Positions 13,101 through 25,182 are shown, counted from the first letter of the stretch. The stretch: DNA of 64,000 nucleotides from Paramecium pentaurelia (GCA_905183005.1 CAJJDO010000049.1:300208-364207); one strand, 5' to 3'. Notes: generated by a model not told the origin, from the sequence alone. Numbers and translations: made by a program.

Positions 13101-14611
13101 GATAAAAGGATGCTTAAAGTGAATTTTTAAATTAAGATTAATTAAAAGGCATTTTGAAATAATGGGATGAAATTTCTAATACTTATATAAGAGAAAGTAC
13201 AATATATATTAGGAGGATGAGTCATTAAAGAAAAAAATGTTAATAAATATTTTTATAAACTCAAAAAAGTTTTATAGAATTCTTTGAAAGTCCTGATAAT
13301 AAATTAAAATTAATGCATGAATTTTAATAAAGCTATAATAAATTCTTATAAGAAAATGATGATTTATCTAAATAAAAAAATGCCAAATAATAATTAAAAG
13401 ACCATTTACAAAAAACATATGAATAATTATGGGATATTTTAAATCATAAGAAAAATTAAGCATTAGATTTTGTAAAAAAATTGAAAAAAGATAGATTTGT
13501 AGCCATTTAAATATAATAATTTATGTAACATGTACTTATGCTTCTATAAACTGAAACTAATTTATTAACTGAAATCTAATTACTTGGAAAACCTTGGAGT
13601 GAACATTTTATTCTTGAACCTCCTTAATCATAATTAATTGATGGATATAAATTTCCATAATTAGAAGTACTAATTTCATATTATTTTGATTGTCTTGATA
13701 AAATTACTTAAGGTGAAGAATCATTAATTATTAAAATCTAAAAAGAAATTGCACATAAAAGAGGTTAAATCATTAGAAGTGTTGCCTACAGTAAAATGAC
13801 AGAAATGTTATTAATGGAAGATATTATAAATTCAAGAATTGATGATTGGATTATTTGTGGAATTAAAAAGTAATTATAAATAATCTAATTTTTAGTGAAA
13901 ATGATTTTTGTTTTGAATCAATTAATTATCTCAAACAATAAATTGAAAATAGATAACCAGCTATACTTACAATACCTGAACCTAGTCCTATTTCTGAATC
14001 TTTTAAAATGGTTTATATGTAATAACATCTAATTCCTGAATCTGAAAAATGGAGATAGGCCATTCAATTCTATGAAGAAGTTAAGTCTCTTAGTGATTCA
14101 GCTTGGATTCCTTTGGATATATATGAATCTTTCTAAAGAAGAAGAACTAAATTCCTCTCTTAATTCAAATTAAATATTAATAAAATAGCCAATTTAGGTT
14201 GTTATCCAAATGTTAGATTTAGCTATCAAACTTTATTAATAATTATAATATTATATGATTGCAGAGTACCAACTTAAGAGGAAATTTAATAATTAGTCAA
14301 TGATATTTAATAAGTAGAGCCAGATGATTAGAGAGATTATTGGATAGAAGTATTCAATTATATTATAATAGTATTAATTTTGGTTTGATGACAATTTTGC
14401 AGAGTAGGAATTCAATTTAAAAATTTATGTTAAAAACTTTCTATTCAATGTATTGTAATCCCAAGACTTAGTAATAAAACATTTATATAATTTTTAGGCT
14501 GTTTCTGTAAAAGAGAATTTTGGATATTTTAAATAATTTGAAAATTAATTATTTTCATCTATTTTTGATGAAGAAGTAATTGAAGAAGATAAAAATTCTA
14601 AGTTAAAATGA
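10142..14611 (+). CDS. SPEF2/CPC1-like central-pair ciliary protein with adenylate kinase-like domain
   Basis: The largest gene of the window: 1,455 aa, four introns (32, 22, 26 and 22 nt). Residues 1-100 resemble the N-terminal CH-like domain of SPEF2 (LIRWLNKEIKL, LEKQ..NWFYFQEVLYK). Long basic coiled coils follow (residues 150-480). Then comes an adenylate kinase-like P-loop region beginning KISLIGGKFSGRRTTAKYL, with the lid-like tail FILIGFPENFNQAKMLEEQL and IINLDTPYEQRVQRMQ. The C-terminal third is helical. SPEF2 and Chlamydomonas CPC1 belong to the C1b projection of the ciliary central pair. The domain order, size and ciliate context agree. The P-loop reads GGKFSGRRT, not a perfect GxxGxGK, so catalysis is doubtful. 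Symbol withheld, as orthology was not tested. Confidence 0.82.
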
Positions 14612-14664
14612 ATATTAAATAATTGAATTTCTTAATAATAACAAAAACAAAAATATTAGGTTAA

Positions 14665-15781
14665 TCATTACACTTATTTTTATATATAATCTTTTATTTT
14701 TTTATACCATTTATGAAATGGAATACCTTCAGCCAAAAATTAATCATAAAGCATATCAACATTTACAACATAATATTTAGTCTAATTAAGATTTAATTTA
14801 ACAGATTAACTTATCTAATTAATATTAATCTTATATACCAATGTATAAAAGTCTTTATAAGGATTTCTGCTGCCAAACAATATGGGTTCGCATTCTGTAC
14901 TCAAATCTTTAGATAATCTCCTTTAAGATTTTTGACAGACTGCTTCCTCATCATCACTGTTGGATGATAAGGATTATTGGGTTTAAGCAATGGTAGCCAA
15001 CTTAACCCAATTTATGCTTTGATTTTTAGAATGACAATGAGTATATTTCAAATGAAGACCAGCTTCTCTAATACTATTTGTACGTAGAATGGTCTATGAG
15101 CAATTTTCAGTTTATATATTTTCTTTTTAATTAGATTGGGGATTTAATTCTATGCTAGAACAACTTTCTTATTATTTTAGTTTTACACTATCACATGAAG
15201 AACTACTATATTAGGGTCCCTTAATGTTTAGGTAAGTTTGGAGTTTAGATTCTTCATGATCAAGGGCAGATCCAATATTGGACTGCTTTTCTTGTTATAA
15301 TAATTTTCTCAATTCTTTAATTTCCATTTACTGGTCTTCATTTTACTTTTTCACATTTTCTAATTATAATTATTGATTTTTCAACGATTTCATCATTTCA
15401 TAAGTACTTGATTTCATATAATTAATTTATTCATCTTTCTCTTTTTCAATAAAATATTCTTATTTAATCATTCTATCTTCTATTAATGAAAATTCTTCTA
15501 CATCTTATTTGTGATGTACTTTAAGTGTCTCAATTTCCTATAATGCTTAATTATACAATGTTTATAAGTTAAAAAACTCTTAATTTAAAGCTTAGTATTT
15601 TAATTTTTCTTCTTCAAAGGTTTATTAACCTTATTCAATAAGAAAGTCTTGAAATAAAAAAATAACTTATACAAACGATTGAAATAAGTTAATGAACTAT
15701 TTCTTCCATTTAAGAAAGGTCTTAACAATTTCCAATATTAGTTTGACATTCCTAAATGAACTCAATTATCTTCTTTTCCAT
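14665..15781 (-). CDS. Coiled-coil protein, unknown function
   Basis: A 363-aa protein with one 25-nt intron near the N-terminus. Residues 60-200 are Gln/Glu/Lys-rich with coiled-coil character (EEEKLKYQALNQEFFNL, ENVKKQNEDQQMEIKELRKL). A Ser-rich middle (YSSSSCDSVKL) and a more ordered end follow: INWVKLATIAQ, LSKDLSTECEPILFGSRNPY, and HKWYKKIKDYI before TGA. It is convergent with the SPEF2-like gene, 53 bp from its stop. No domain was recognised. Confidence 0.75.
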
Positions 15782-16166
15782 AGGGTTGAAAATTAGGGTG
15801 AGTAATTATTTAAAATATTAAAAACCATTTATATCAGCCAATTTATATATATATATGAAATTTGTTAGATATGCTCAGATTTGTTGACTTTGGAATTTAA
15901 AAGTGTTAAATTATTTCACCTTATTTTAACAATACAATGAATAATAATATGTAAAGTATTTGATTTAAAAAAAGAGAAATTAGCATATTTTAATTTGTGT
16001 GCAATATGTAAATAGTTGTTACATAATTAAAATTGATTTGATTATTTTTTATATTTAATTATTTATGATATTATTAAATATTTAATGAGAATTGAATAAT
16101 TAAATAATATAGTCAACTATGATGTTCTCCAATATTATTTAATTTATTGATAAATAATTGATATTA
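15782..16166. other. Divergent intergenic region
   Basis: AT-rich spacer between the coiled-coil gene (minus) and the two-TM gene (plus). It presumably holds both promoters. No motif recognised. Confidence 0.5.
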
Positions 16167-17943
16167 ATGCAAAAGAATAAGATTTTCTTAAAAGGAATTA
16201 AATAGTTTGATATGTTTGCCCAACCATTATAATTATTAGTTGATAAAAAAGAATATCACTAAACATTATTTGGGTCAATCCTAACACTCTTATTGCTTGC
16301 ATTATTTTCAAATCTATTTTATCAAAAATTAGTTACATTATTTAACAAAAGCAATCCTTCCTCATTAAGTTCAGAAATCTATCATTCTTAACCTGAATTA
16401 TACAATTTGACTCCTTTTAACTTCACAATGACAATGGCCTTTTAAAATTCAACTTATAATACATACATTGATGAATCAATTTATGTTGTTAATGCATATT
16501 TAGTCAAAAAGTATGTTTAAGAATAAAATGGATAAAAAATTGATGTCTATGATAAACAAGAATTACCATTAGTGGAATGTAATTAGGATTTAATTAAATA
16601 AAAGGAATTAAAGCAATATTTTTCTCATTTTGATTTACCAACTAATTATTGTATTGATTGGAATTAAATTCCTAATATTCAAATTCAAGGTACTTTTGAT
16701 GCTCCAAAATTTGAATACATTATAATGTAATTTAATACCTGTAATGAATAAACAAAAAAAAGCAAACCTTGTAAAAATTAAAAAGAAATAGAGTAAGCAT
16801 TAATGCAGAATTATTTTTCATTTTAAATTTCATCTTAAACCACAAATTTAAAAAATCCTAAATCACCATATTAACCAAAAGGACAAGATCTATTTACAAC
16901 AATCTCAAGTAATATATACAAAGAGATTTCTATATACTTAGAACCACTAACTACAATTACAGATGTTGGTTTGATTTAAACAGAATTGGAATATGAAAAA
17001 ACGTTAAGATATGGCAGACATACAGAAATGTTAGATTTAAGTCAAACTGATTTAATTATGAATGTTATAATTAGACTTGATACTACTGAATATGTAGATT
17101 ATAGAACTTATCCAAAGATATAAGAAATATTAGCAGAATTAGGTGGTTTATGGTAAGTATTATTTACTCTCTTTTATATTATTTCTAAACCTATTAATAA
17201 AATTAGTCTTATTCTTGAACTTATTAATTCTTTATATGAATTTTAAGATATCCATTAATATGAGGACAGCAATTAATAGAAAGATTCCTCTTAAACTAAA
17301 AATTAAAAATTAGGCTCTCCTTTGTAGAGATAATTAGAACAATAAATTCAGATTGGTCAAGATTAAATTGTAACTAATAAGACATTATCGATAAAGGATA
17401 ATATTTATAAAAAATAAGGGCCAAAGGAAAAATCTTATAAAACCATTCTTTAAACATACATTCAATACATCCAAAAAGCTTTATTTCGTAAAAATATCAA
17501 ATATAAATTTGGATACATAAATGCATTTTAAGCAATGAGGTGTATTGTCACTAAAGTAATATTTGTAATAATTTTAGGATGATGAAAATATACTTCAATT
17601 CCGTTAGGCTCATAATGAAATTAACAGTTAACTTAATATTCTTAATATATTAAAAAGACTATAAGATGTTGAAAAATTGAAGCACATTATTTTTAATGAA
17701 AATTAACGTATTCTATTTGATAAATTTAACAATATCCCATAAAAGGCTTAATAATTAGAAATAAAATAGCATAATGATCAACAAATAAAATAATAAGGTA
17801 TTTCTTCAGATGCTATCTTATAAATATTATCTGATCAAAATAGTGAAATTAATTAAAAACTTATAGCTTCCATAGATGTTACTGTTAGTAATTTAATATA
17901 AAAATGTAAGCAAGAAAATGTTGAGAATTAAGAAAAAAATTGA
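16167..17943 (+). CDS. Ciliate two-TM membrane protein
   Basis: A 584-aa protein with a single 22-nt intron. The start MQKNKIFLKGIKQFDMFAQP leads into a first membrane segment (LFGSILTLLLLALFSNLFY). A roughly 270-residue extracytoplasmic part with scattered Cys follows, and then a second segment (GGLWQVLFTLFYIISKPINK). The remainder is a cytosolic, Gln/Lys-rich tail. This architecture (short N-tail, TM, large loop, 'ELGG' next to a second TM, long tail) resembles a transmembrane protein family that is very common in ciliates and has no assigned role. That resemblance is from memory and was not searched. Confidence 0.75.
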
Positions 17944-18353
17944 ATTTTATAAATTAATCAATCTTATTTTAATCTTATTTTTTATGACTTTATTCTTACA
18001 AATAATCATATCAATATTATAATAAATTCAAATTAAATTATATCAATCACTTCTAAAATACAGAAGTCAAACTATTACTCCTCAAAAATAATAAAAAAAT
18101 TTATCCATAAAAAGTAGATATTTTATAATCAATATTTCTAGCTGATGCATAATTTCACTAAATTAATTTATGAATTAACATAACTCAATGGGAACATCAA
18201 AGTTTAATTTTAATAATTTAATCTTGCTTATTAACATTTGAGAATCAAATACAAATAATCATTTATATATAAAAATTAATTTTTATTATGACCAATACTG
18301 TTCTCTTTGAGAAGCCTTAAGTATTTGCATACGAAGATGAATCTAAGAAATAT
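17944..18353. other. Convergent intergenic region
   Basis: Spacer between the 3' ends of the two-TM gene and the ankyrin gene. It is AT-rich, with no gene or clear hairpin seen. Confidence 0.5.
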
Positions 18354-19883
18354 TCACATTTTTACTGTCTTTGCTTTCTTGTATAGATCTCTTACTTTTG
18401 GATCTAAGAATTCTAAATATTTATTATAATTATTTTTTGAATTACCCCATGGAGAGGCTTTGAATTATAATAAAATACAAATGCATTAATTGCATTTTCC
18501 TCTAATAGCATAAAATAATGGAGTTCTACCTTACTATAATATAAAGATAGAAATAATACAATGTCTTTACTATTAACTTCAGCATAATTTTTTAAAATTA
18601 AAATTGCCATATCAGGATAATCTCTAATAACTGCATGGTGAAGCATAGATAATTGAAAATGATCATAATCATAAACTAGATATTTATTTTCTATTATAAA
18701 TTAATTTACAATTTCAATATCATTTACTTTTACTTTTTGAAAACATAATTAAGATTTATGGCTTTAATAAGGTTTTGTTTAAAAAACCTATTTACTAATA
18801 ATATCTTCATATCGTAAATTATGTTCAATCATCCAATGTAAAAATATAGTTATTTATAATAATACTCGTTTAATTTTATTTTTTCTATTTTAAATCATCA
18901 ATATTTATTAATTTTCATTTTACTCACTAACTTTAATTTTATTTTCATCAATCTATTTATTTAATTCTTAAATTTTATTAGGATGTATATTAGAAAAAGG
19001 ATTTTGAAAAATTGACTTTTATTACAATTCTTTAATAGTATCATAATCTTAAGATGTCAATTCTTCATCTATTTCAATTAGATCTTTAATATCATTTTTA
19101 TATTGATTATGCAAAACATTATTTTTTATACCTCTTTTGACAGATGAATATAAATTGATATGTTGAATATTTTAAATTTGTAATTATTCATAAATAGTAT
19201 ATTATTACTCTTATTAAGTTTAACAATGTCTTCTTAATTCATTATTTTTCTCAATAAATTCTATTTATTTTAAATGTAATAGTACATTCTAAATTCATCT
19301 TTTTGGTTTTAGCTTTTTTCTTAATATTACTAATACTCGAACTTATACCTAAAAGTTCTTTTCTAAATAAATAATTAAATTTACAGGTATTTTTATTTTT
19401 AATTTAAATAGGTTTAATAGGTGTTTTAACAACAAAATACTTGTCACTATTAATTTATTAAATTTTATTATCAATTTAACTTTATTATTGATTTATAGAT
19501 TGATTATAATTTTAATTAGATTATGTTTTTGCTGAATTTAAGATTTCTAAAAAATTTTATTATTATTCTAGTTATTTATTTTATTTAGTAAACCAAGTCA
19601 CTCTTTAAACATCAGTTTTTTTTTCCAAATTAGGAAATTTGCTAAAATCATATCTTGAGTCTGATTTTGTTATAGTCATAAAAGCAAGGTCTAGATTAGT
19701 TACTTGCTTCTATTGAAGATGATTTTTTGTTTTTGATATTAATTTTTGTGAATTTGATAATTGAGAGTCTGTTTTATATTTTTTAATTTAATCTGGAGTT
19801 TCTGTAGTTGAGTGTATTTTAATAGATCTGAAAATCTAATTTGATGTATTGATTTTGCGTTTCGATGAATAATATCCTTTCAT
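18354..19883 (-). CDS. Ankyrin-repeat protein
   Basis: A 481-aa protein with three introns (25, 26 and 33 nt); the last two fall inside or next to the repeat. The N-terminal 330 residues are polar and Lys/Gln/Asn-rich without a recognised domain. The C-terminal part has ankyrin consensus: QLSMLHHAVIRDYPDMAILI, then VNSKDIQGRTPLFYAIRGK. About two repeats are visible, and the protein ends KKAKTVKM. Without the two 3' introns the repeats fall out of frame, so the splicing is well supported by the consensus. Partner unknown. Confidence 0.82.
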
Positions 19884-20247
19884 TTATTTTATTTATATAT
19901 GCGATAAAATATAAAAAAAATATAATTTTTTTCTAAAAAATAAATTAAAAATTTTTAAGAAAATTAACGATTCATTTATTTACTATTTTTTTATTGTTGC
20001 ATTTATTAATAAATTTAATATATATTAAGAAAAGTAGAAGTAGAAATCAATAATAATAAATTTTATCTTCTATAGTTAATATTAGTTATGTAATTCTAGG
20101 TCATATATTATTGTTATGATGTAAATAGTATAGAATTAAAGAATTAAATTGATAATGTAGTATTATAATAGTTTATTGGCTATGAGAATATACAGTATGT
20201 GATGATAATATGATTAATTTAAATAATATTTTTATTTTTAATTAATT
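19884..20247. other. Divergent intergenic region
   Basis: AT-rich spacer between the ankyrin gene (minus) and the profilin-like gene (plus). No motif recognised. Confidence 0.5.
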
Positions 20248-20743
20248 ATGGATTAAGGATTAGATGCTGCATAATTGTTGGCTGAATTAAAAAAGCAAGA
20301 TGAAGTAAATAAGTTACAATAAATAAATAGTGGGCCAAAGCTATAATTTTTGATGAAGATCTAAATGTGATAACTCATAAAAATTGTGCAGCTTCAAAAG
20401 AAGAGTTGGCACCTTATTTAAAGGCATACGATGTAAGAGATAACACAATAGGAGCAGGATTTGTGTTATTAGGAGAGAATTATGAGGTTCATAGATGGCA
20501 TCCTCCTCTGATTTATGGAAGAAGAGGGGATGCAGATGTAGGAGAAGGGATTTCATTAGCTAGAGTAATATGGAAAAATTAATTATTGTTTAGGGGATTT
20601 GTAAAAAACATAATGGTAAGAGGGTGTACCTGTTGATAACCTATGAATTACCAATAGTTAGTGCAAGAGCTGTTCCACAATAAATTAATTTTTATAATCA
20701 ATATATTGGTGAACTAGAAAAATTTGATATTAAGTAATAGTGA
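20248..20743 (+). CDS. Profilin-like actin-binding protein
   Basis: A 146-aa protein, the usual profilin size, with introns of 26 and 29 nt. After a 19-residue lead the core begins EWAKAIIFDEDLNVITHK and continues with NTIGAGFVLLGENYEV and PPLIYGRRGD. Next comes YLLITYELPIVSARAVP, ending in a helical tail. The Trp near the start, the G-x-x-L-x-G-x-x-Y strand and the IYGR turn fit the profilin fold, which binds monomeric actin and proline-rich proteins in the cytosol. The N-terminal lead is longer than usual and sequence identity looks low, so a profilin-like relative is the safe reading. Confidence 0.62.
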
Positions 20744-20825
20744 GATATGAAAAATATAATAAGATTAACAAAAACTTATTTGTGGATATACAATATGCAT
20801 TTTACTATACTAATGATAATCATAT

Positions 20826-21499
20826 TCATTTTTTGGCTACTTTCTTTGCTCCTCTCTTTTGATAGAATGTATCATCTCTTCTAAATTCAAATTCCAAATC
20901 TCTAGTTGTGAGTACTTTGTAAACATCTTTAATTGCATCAAGTCTATGCTCTAATTCTTTTTGATCGCTTTCATCAAGGAATCTTAATAATTTATTGACA
21001 ATTAATTTACATTCTATAAAATTTAGTACCATCAACTCTGACTCTTGTTCTTCTTCCAAGAATGACTGATGGACTTATTAAATCTTCAAGTAAACCCTCA
21101 TAGACAGATGTAAGTGTTCTTGAGTTAGGTCTGGTTTAAGATCTGTGACTCTTTACCCATTTGCTTTCTATTGTTCTTTTGGCAGCTACTAAGATTGTGG
21201 CTTTGACTCTCTTTTCTAATTCAGGTAATAATTTTGAGCTATGATTAATTGAAAACTCTTACCTAATCTTATTATAAATGCTCAAACATGGATATGGGAT
21301 CAATACCAAATAGACTTACTTCTTTGCATTAATTTTTGCAGTGTAGTCAACAACAGATGATACTTTGAGATTCTTTACTTCAGTTATTGTTGTTTCAATT
21401 TATGTCAATGCTGATCCAACTTATTATTCTAAGCTTGATAACTTTAAGTTAGATTTAATTTCTTACTTCCTTCTTTTTCCAAAATTTGTTAGCTGCCAT
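20826..21499 (-). CDS. RPS7: 40S ribosomal protein eS7, with a frame anomaly
   Basis: eS7 lies on the solvent side of the small ribosomal subunit. The start MAANKFWKKKE is followed by a 25-nt intron ending AAG. Then come SALTQIETTITEVKNLKVSS, LVLIPYPCLSIYNKIRQEF, LLPELEKRVKATILVAAKR and RTLTSVYEGLLEDLISPSVI, all in family order. At GRRTRVRVDGTK the frame slips by one base: the downstream part (FIECKLIVNKLLRFLDE to GAKKVAKK) is intact but in another frame. Either a 16-nt GT...AG intron at 21014-21029 is removed, or the T4 run there is one base too long. The second option leaves DGTKFIECKL, which fits the family better. Total is about 210-215 aa. Confidence 0.92.
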
Positions 21500-21553
21500 T
21501 TCCTTTCAATAAAATTTGATTTATTATTTAAATCTTTTTATATTTATAATCAG

Positions 21554-22082
21554 ATGTAATAATCTCAAGCAATTAACTTAATACCTGAATCAACATCTTT
21601 AATAATAGAACCTACAGATACAACTGGAGCATTGTTATTAGGAAATATAAGTTCATTGACAAAATCATATAAATAAAACTAAGTTAAAGTATAAATCATT
21701 TAAATTTTAAGACTGCAATTACTGTTTGTGAATTCTCAAAATTTGATGATATTCACTTGGATAATCATTTAGTTATCAATATTGAAGATAGAGAAGATGA
21801 AAATATATTATAATATTTTGAAAAAACAAATAAATTTATAGAAGAAAACTTAAAAGTAAAAATTTATAGATACAAAGATAGAAAGGTAATTTATTAGTAC
21901 ATTGCATGGGTGGAATCTCAAGAAGTGCTACTATAATAATTGCATATATTATGTGGAGTTAGAAAAGGAGTTATAAGGATGCTTATAAATTTGTTGATGA
22001 GATGAGAGAAGGAATTTATCCTAATGAAGGTTTTAAACATTAACTTAAGGAATATGAATTGTAATTAAATAAATTGTAATGA
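21554..22082 (+). CDS. Dual-specificity protein phosphatase
   Basis: A 159-aa single-domain phosphatase of the DSP class, which removes phosphate from Tyr and Ser/Thr of proteins such as MAP kinases, or from other substrates. The core is clear: LLLGNISSL at the N-terminus, VINIEDREDENILQYF carrying the general-acid Asp region, then the P-loop VHCMGGISRSAT (HCxxGxxRS). The closing helices include AYIMWSQKRSYKDAYKFV. Two introns (23 nt ending AAG, and 26 nt) are needed. It is divergent from eS7, with only 54 bp between the two start codons, so the promoters must be very compact or shared. Confidence 0.9.
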
Positions 22083-22196
22083 ATGAATTATTATTAATAA
22101 TTATAATCAATGTTTAAGCTTGTATTTTAAATAATTGAGTTTTCATTGTCTTTTGGATTGTGTCTATTTATAAAAATAGGAAAAGAAGAAACTAAA

Positions 22197-22996
22197 ATGA
22201 GTGGAAGAATTCTTAAGTTTGCCTATCGAGTAGAAAAGAACCTTTTATATAATTATGAATTTGGAAAATATACAAAAGTAGGTAATGAGTTTACAATAGG
22301 TTTTCAGATTTTGCCTGATTCCATTTTTATTATCAACTTTATATCGAAAGATCACAAAACTTGAATCATCATTTAATTTGTATCAGATAATTTTATTAGT
22401 GATTGATCTATTATCATTGACTGATTATATAAACACAACAGAATCATATTAAAGATATTGTCTAGTTTATGCAATTAGAATAATTAGGACAACAATTATG
22501 TTAATTGATTTAGTTAAAGATATTACAAAATTAATTATAGGACATTAAGAATAAAGACTATAAGCCAAACAGATTTAAATATCATAACAACTTCTTTAAT
22601 AAAATCAATTAGAATAAGCAAAATAACAGGAAAGTTTAGATGAAGAATCAGACATAGATGAATCATAAAAATTAATCAATACAAAAAAATAGTAATAATA
22701 ATAATAATAATAATAAACTTTGATAAAACGACTAATATTTCCATAAATGAAAATTCCTTGCATCGCATTAAATTTAATTATTAATCAACAATAATATTAT
22801 ATATAGATAATTGATCCTTGGAGTTTTGATATATCATTCTCAAAAATCTAAATCAGGGAACAATTATTGATAATGATAAAACTCAACTTTTGTTGTTAAA
22901 TTTATTAGAATATAAAGAAAACTAAATGTAATTAATAAGCACTTTATTAATATAGAGAATTAATAGCTGAATATCTATCTTAAATTATTTGGATGA
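22197..22996 (+). CDS. Putative PEX11-like membrane protein with poly-Gln insert
   Basis: About 249 aa with introns of 22 and 28 nt. The start MSGRILKFAYRVEKNLLYNY, the segment LYRKITKLESSFNLYQIILL and RYCLVYAIRIIRTTIMLIDL give an amphipathic and hydrophobic pattern. It is reminiscent of PEX11 proteins, which shape and divide peroxisomes; this is a weak similarity. A Gln-rich insert follows, with a run of nine Gln coded by eight TAA and one TAG. The last 60 residues are ambiguous. The annotated frame ends KLFG at 22996, but another frame gives a more protein-like end (QGTIIDNDKTQLLLLNLL..., stop at 23001), which would need a one-base shift near 22830-22850. Alternatives: unrelated ciliate membrane protein. 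Confidence 0.5.
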
Positions 22997-23049
22997 ATTG
23001 ATTAATAAATTTGTATATATTTATTAAATTATATATATATATATAAATA

Positions 23050-25182
23050 TCAATCTACTTCTTCCATTTTTGATTTGGTAGCCTCTGTATTGGCAGTTTC
23101 ACTTTTCTTTTCTAAACTTGGTAATTTCTCATCTTCTTCTTCAATTGTTGTATCATCTATTGATAATCCTAATTTAATCATCTTATGAATTCTGCTAGCA
23201 AAATGAGCTGGATCATCTAAACTAAATCCTGATGTCAATAAAGCTGTCTCATATAATAACCAAATAAGATCTTTAACAGTTTTATCACTCTTATCTTTAT
23301 CTGCTTTCTTTTTCAATTCAGTCATTATAGGATGAGATGCATTAATTTCCAATGTTTTTTTAGACATCATATAACTACTCATTGATGGATCTCTTAATGC
23401 TTATGCTTTCATAATTCTTTCCATATTAGCTGACCATCCATATTCACCAGTTACTAAAACACAAGGAGATTATTCTAATCTTTATCCTAATTATACTTTC
23501 TCTATTTTATCACCTAAAATATCTTTTATTAATTTGCATAGACCTTCAAATTATGATTTAAGTTCTTCAAATTTCTTTTTCTCATCTTCAGTTTAATCTA
23601 ATTCTAATCCTTCCTTACTACAATTCTTCAATTTCTTTCCTTCAAATTCTTTCAACTATTAAATTACATATTCATCAATAGGATCCACCATATAAATTAC
23701 TTCATAATCTTTCTTTTTTAAGCTTTCAACAAAAGGTGAAGCTGCTACTGAAGCCTTAGATTCACCTGTTATGAAATATATGTCTTTTTATCCTTCTTTC
23801 ATTTTCCTAATATAATCTTTTAAAGAGATTTAATCTTCTCCACTCTTGGATGTATGGAATCTTAAGAATTCAGCCAATTTAGTTCTGTTAGCAGAATCTT
23901 CATGAATACCTAATTTAATATTTTTAGAGAATTATTCATAGAATTTCTTATAATCTTCTGCATTTTCTGAAAGTTCTTAGAACATTTCAATGCATTTTTT
24001 AGTAATGTTCTTTTTAATCACTTTCAAAATCTTATTATGTTATAAGAATTCTCTTGAAATGTTTAAGGGTAAGTCTTCTGAATCAACAACACCTTTGATA
24101 AATCCTAAATATTCTGGAATCAATTCTTCACAATCATCCATAATAAATACTCTTCTAACATATAATTTGATATTATTCTTTTTCTTTTTTGTTTCAAATA
24201 AATCAAAAGGTGCTCTTTTAGGAATAAATAGAACAGCCTTGAATTCTAGACCACCTTCAACTGAAAATTATTTAACACTTAAATGATCTTCCCAATCATT
24301 TGTTAAAGATTTGTAAAAGTTTGCATACTCTTCTTTTGTAATTTCTTCTGGTTTTTTCATCCACAAAGGTTTATTCTTATTAACTTATTCAAATTCAGTA
24401 GTAACTTCTTTAATCTTCTTTTTCTTTTTTTTTTCATCTTTGCTCTTCTCTTCTTAAACTTCTCCTTCTTCAGTCTTCTTTTCTTTATTATCCTCTTCAT
24501 CATCACTAACTTCTTTCTCATGAGTTTTTTCAATTTATAATTCTATAGGGAATCCAATAAATTCTGAGTGTTTCTTAACTAAATCTTTAAGTCTCTTTTC
24601 CTCCAAAAATTCTAAGTTATCCTATTTAAGATGGAGAATAACAGATGATCCTCTAGTCAATTAATTAGGATTCTCACTATCATCATAGATAAAGAATGTT
24701 CCACCAGCTTATGATTCCCATCTATATTATTATTAACCAACAGCTTTTGAAAGTACAACTACTTTATCTGCAACTAAATAAGCAGAGTAGAAACCAACAC
24801 CAAATTATCCAATCATAGAAATATCAGCTCCAGAATTGAGTGCTTCCATGAATGCTTTAGTTCCAGATTTAGCAATTGTACCAAGATTATTAATTAATTC
24901 ATCTCTTGTCATACCAATACCAGTATCTTATATAGTTAAAGTGTTATTGTTTTTATCTGGTATGATTTTAATTTTGAAATTAGGTTCAACATTTAATCCT
25001 GCACTATCTGGATCTGTAATAGATTTGTATCTGATTTTATCTAGAGCATCAGAAGCATTGGAAATTAGTTCTCTAAGAAAGATTTCCTTATTTGAATAGA
25101 ATGTATTAATGATAAGACCCATCAATTGTTGAATATCTGCATTAAAGTGGAATTATTCTTCTTTATTTTGAGTTGTTGACAT
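23050..25182 (-). CDS. HSP90: Cytosolic HSP90 chaperone
   Basis: An intronless 710-aa HSP90, the ATP-dependent chaperone of kinases and receptors. The N-terminal ATP-binding domain shows NKEIFLRELISNASDALDK, IQDTGIGMTRDELINNLGTI and GQFGVGFYSAYLVAD. An acidic Glu/Lys linker of about 50 residues follows. The middle domain has LYVRRVFIMDDCEELIPEYL and VDSEDLPLNISREFLQ. The C-terminus ends KSKMEEVD, the pentapeptide that docks TPR co-chaperones, so the protein is cytosolic rather than ER (KDEL) or mitochondrial. Many internal Gln are TAA or TAG, making this a direct proof of the genetic code used. It is the longest uninterrupted conserved gene in the window after the WHIM-like protein. Confidence 0.98.

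Noticed and set aside
20341..20556. Minus-strand ORF of 71 codons
   Set aside because: Exact antisense of the profilin-like exon; it lacks any motif.
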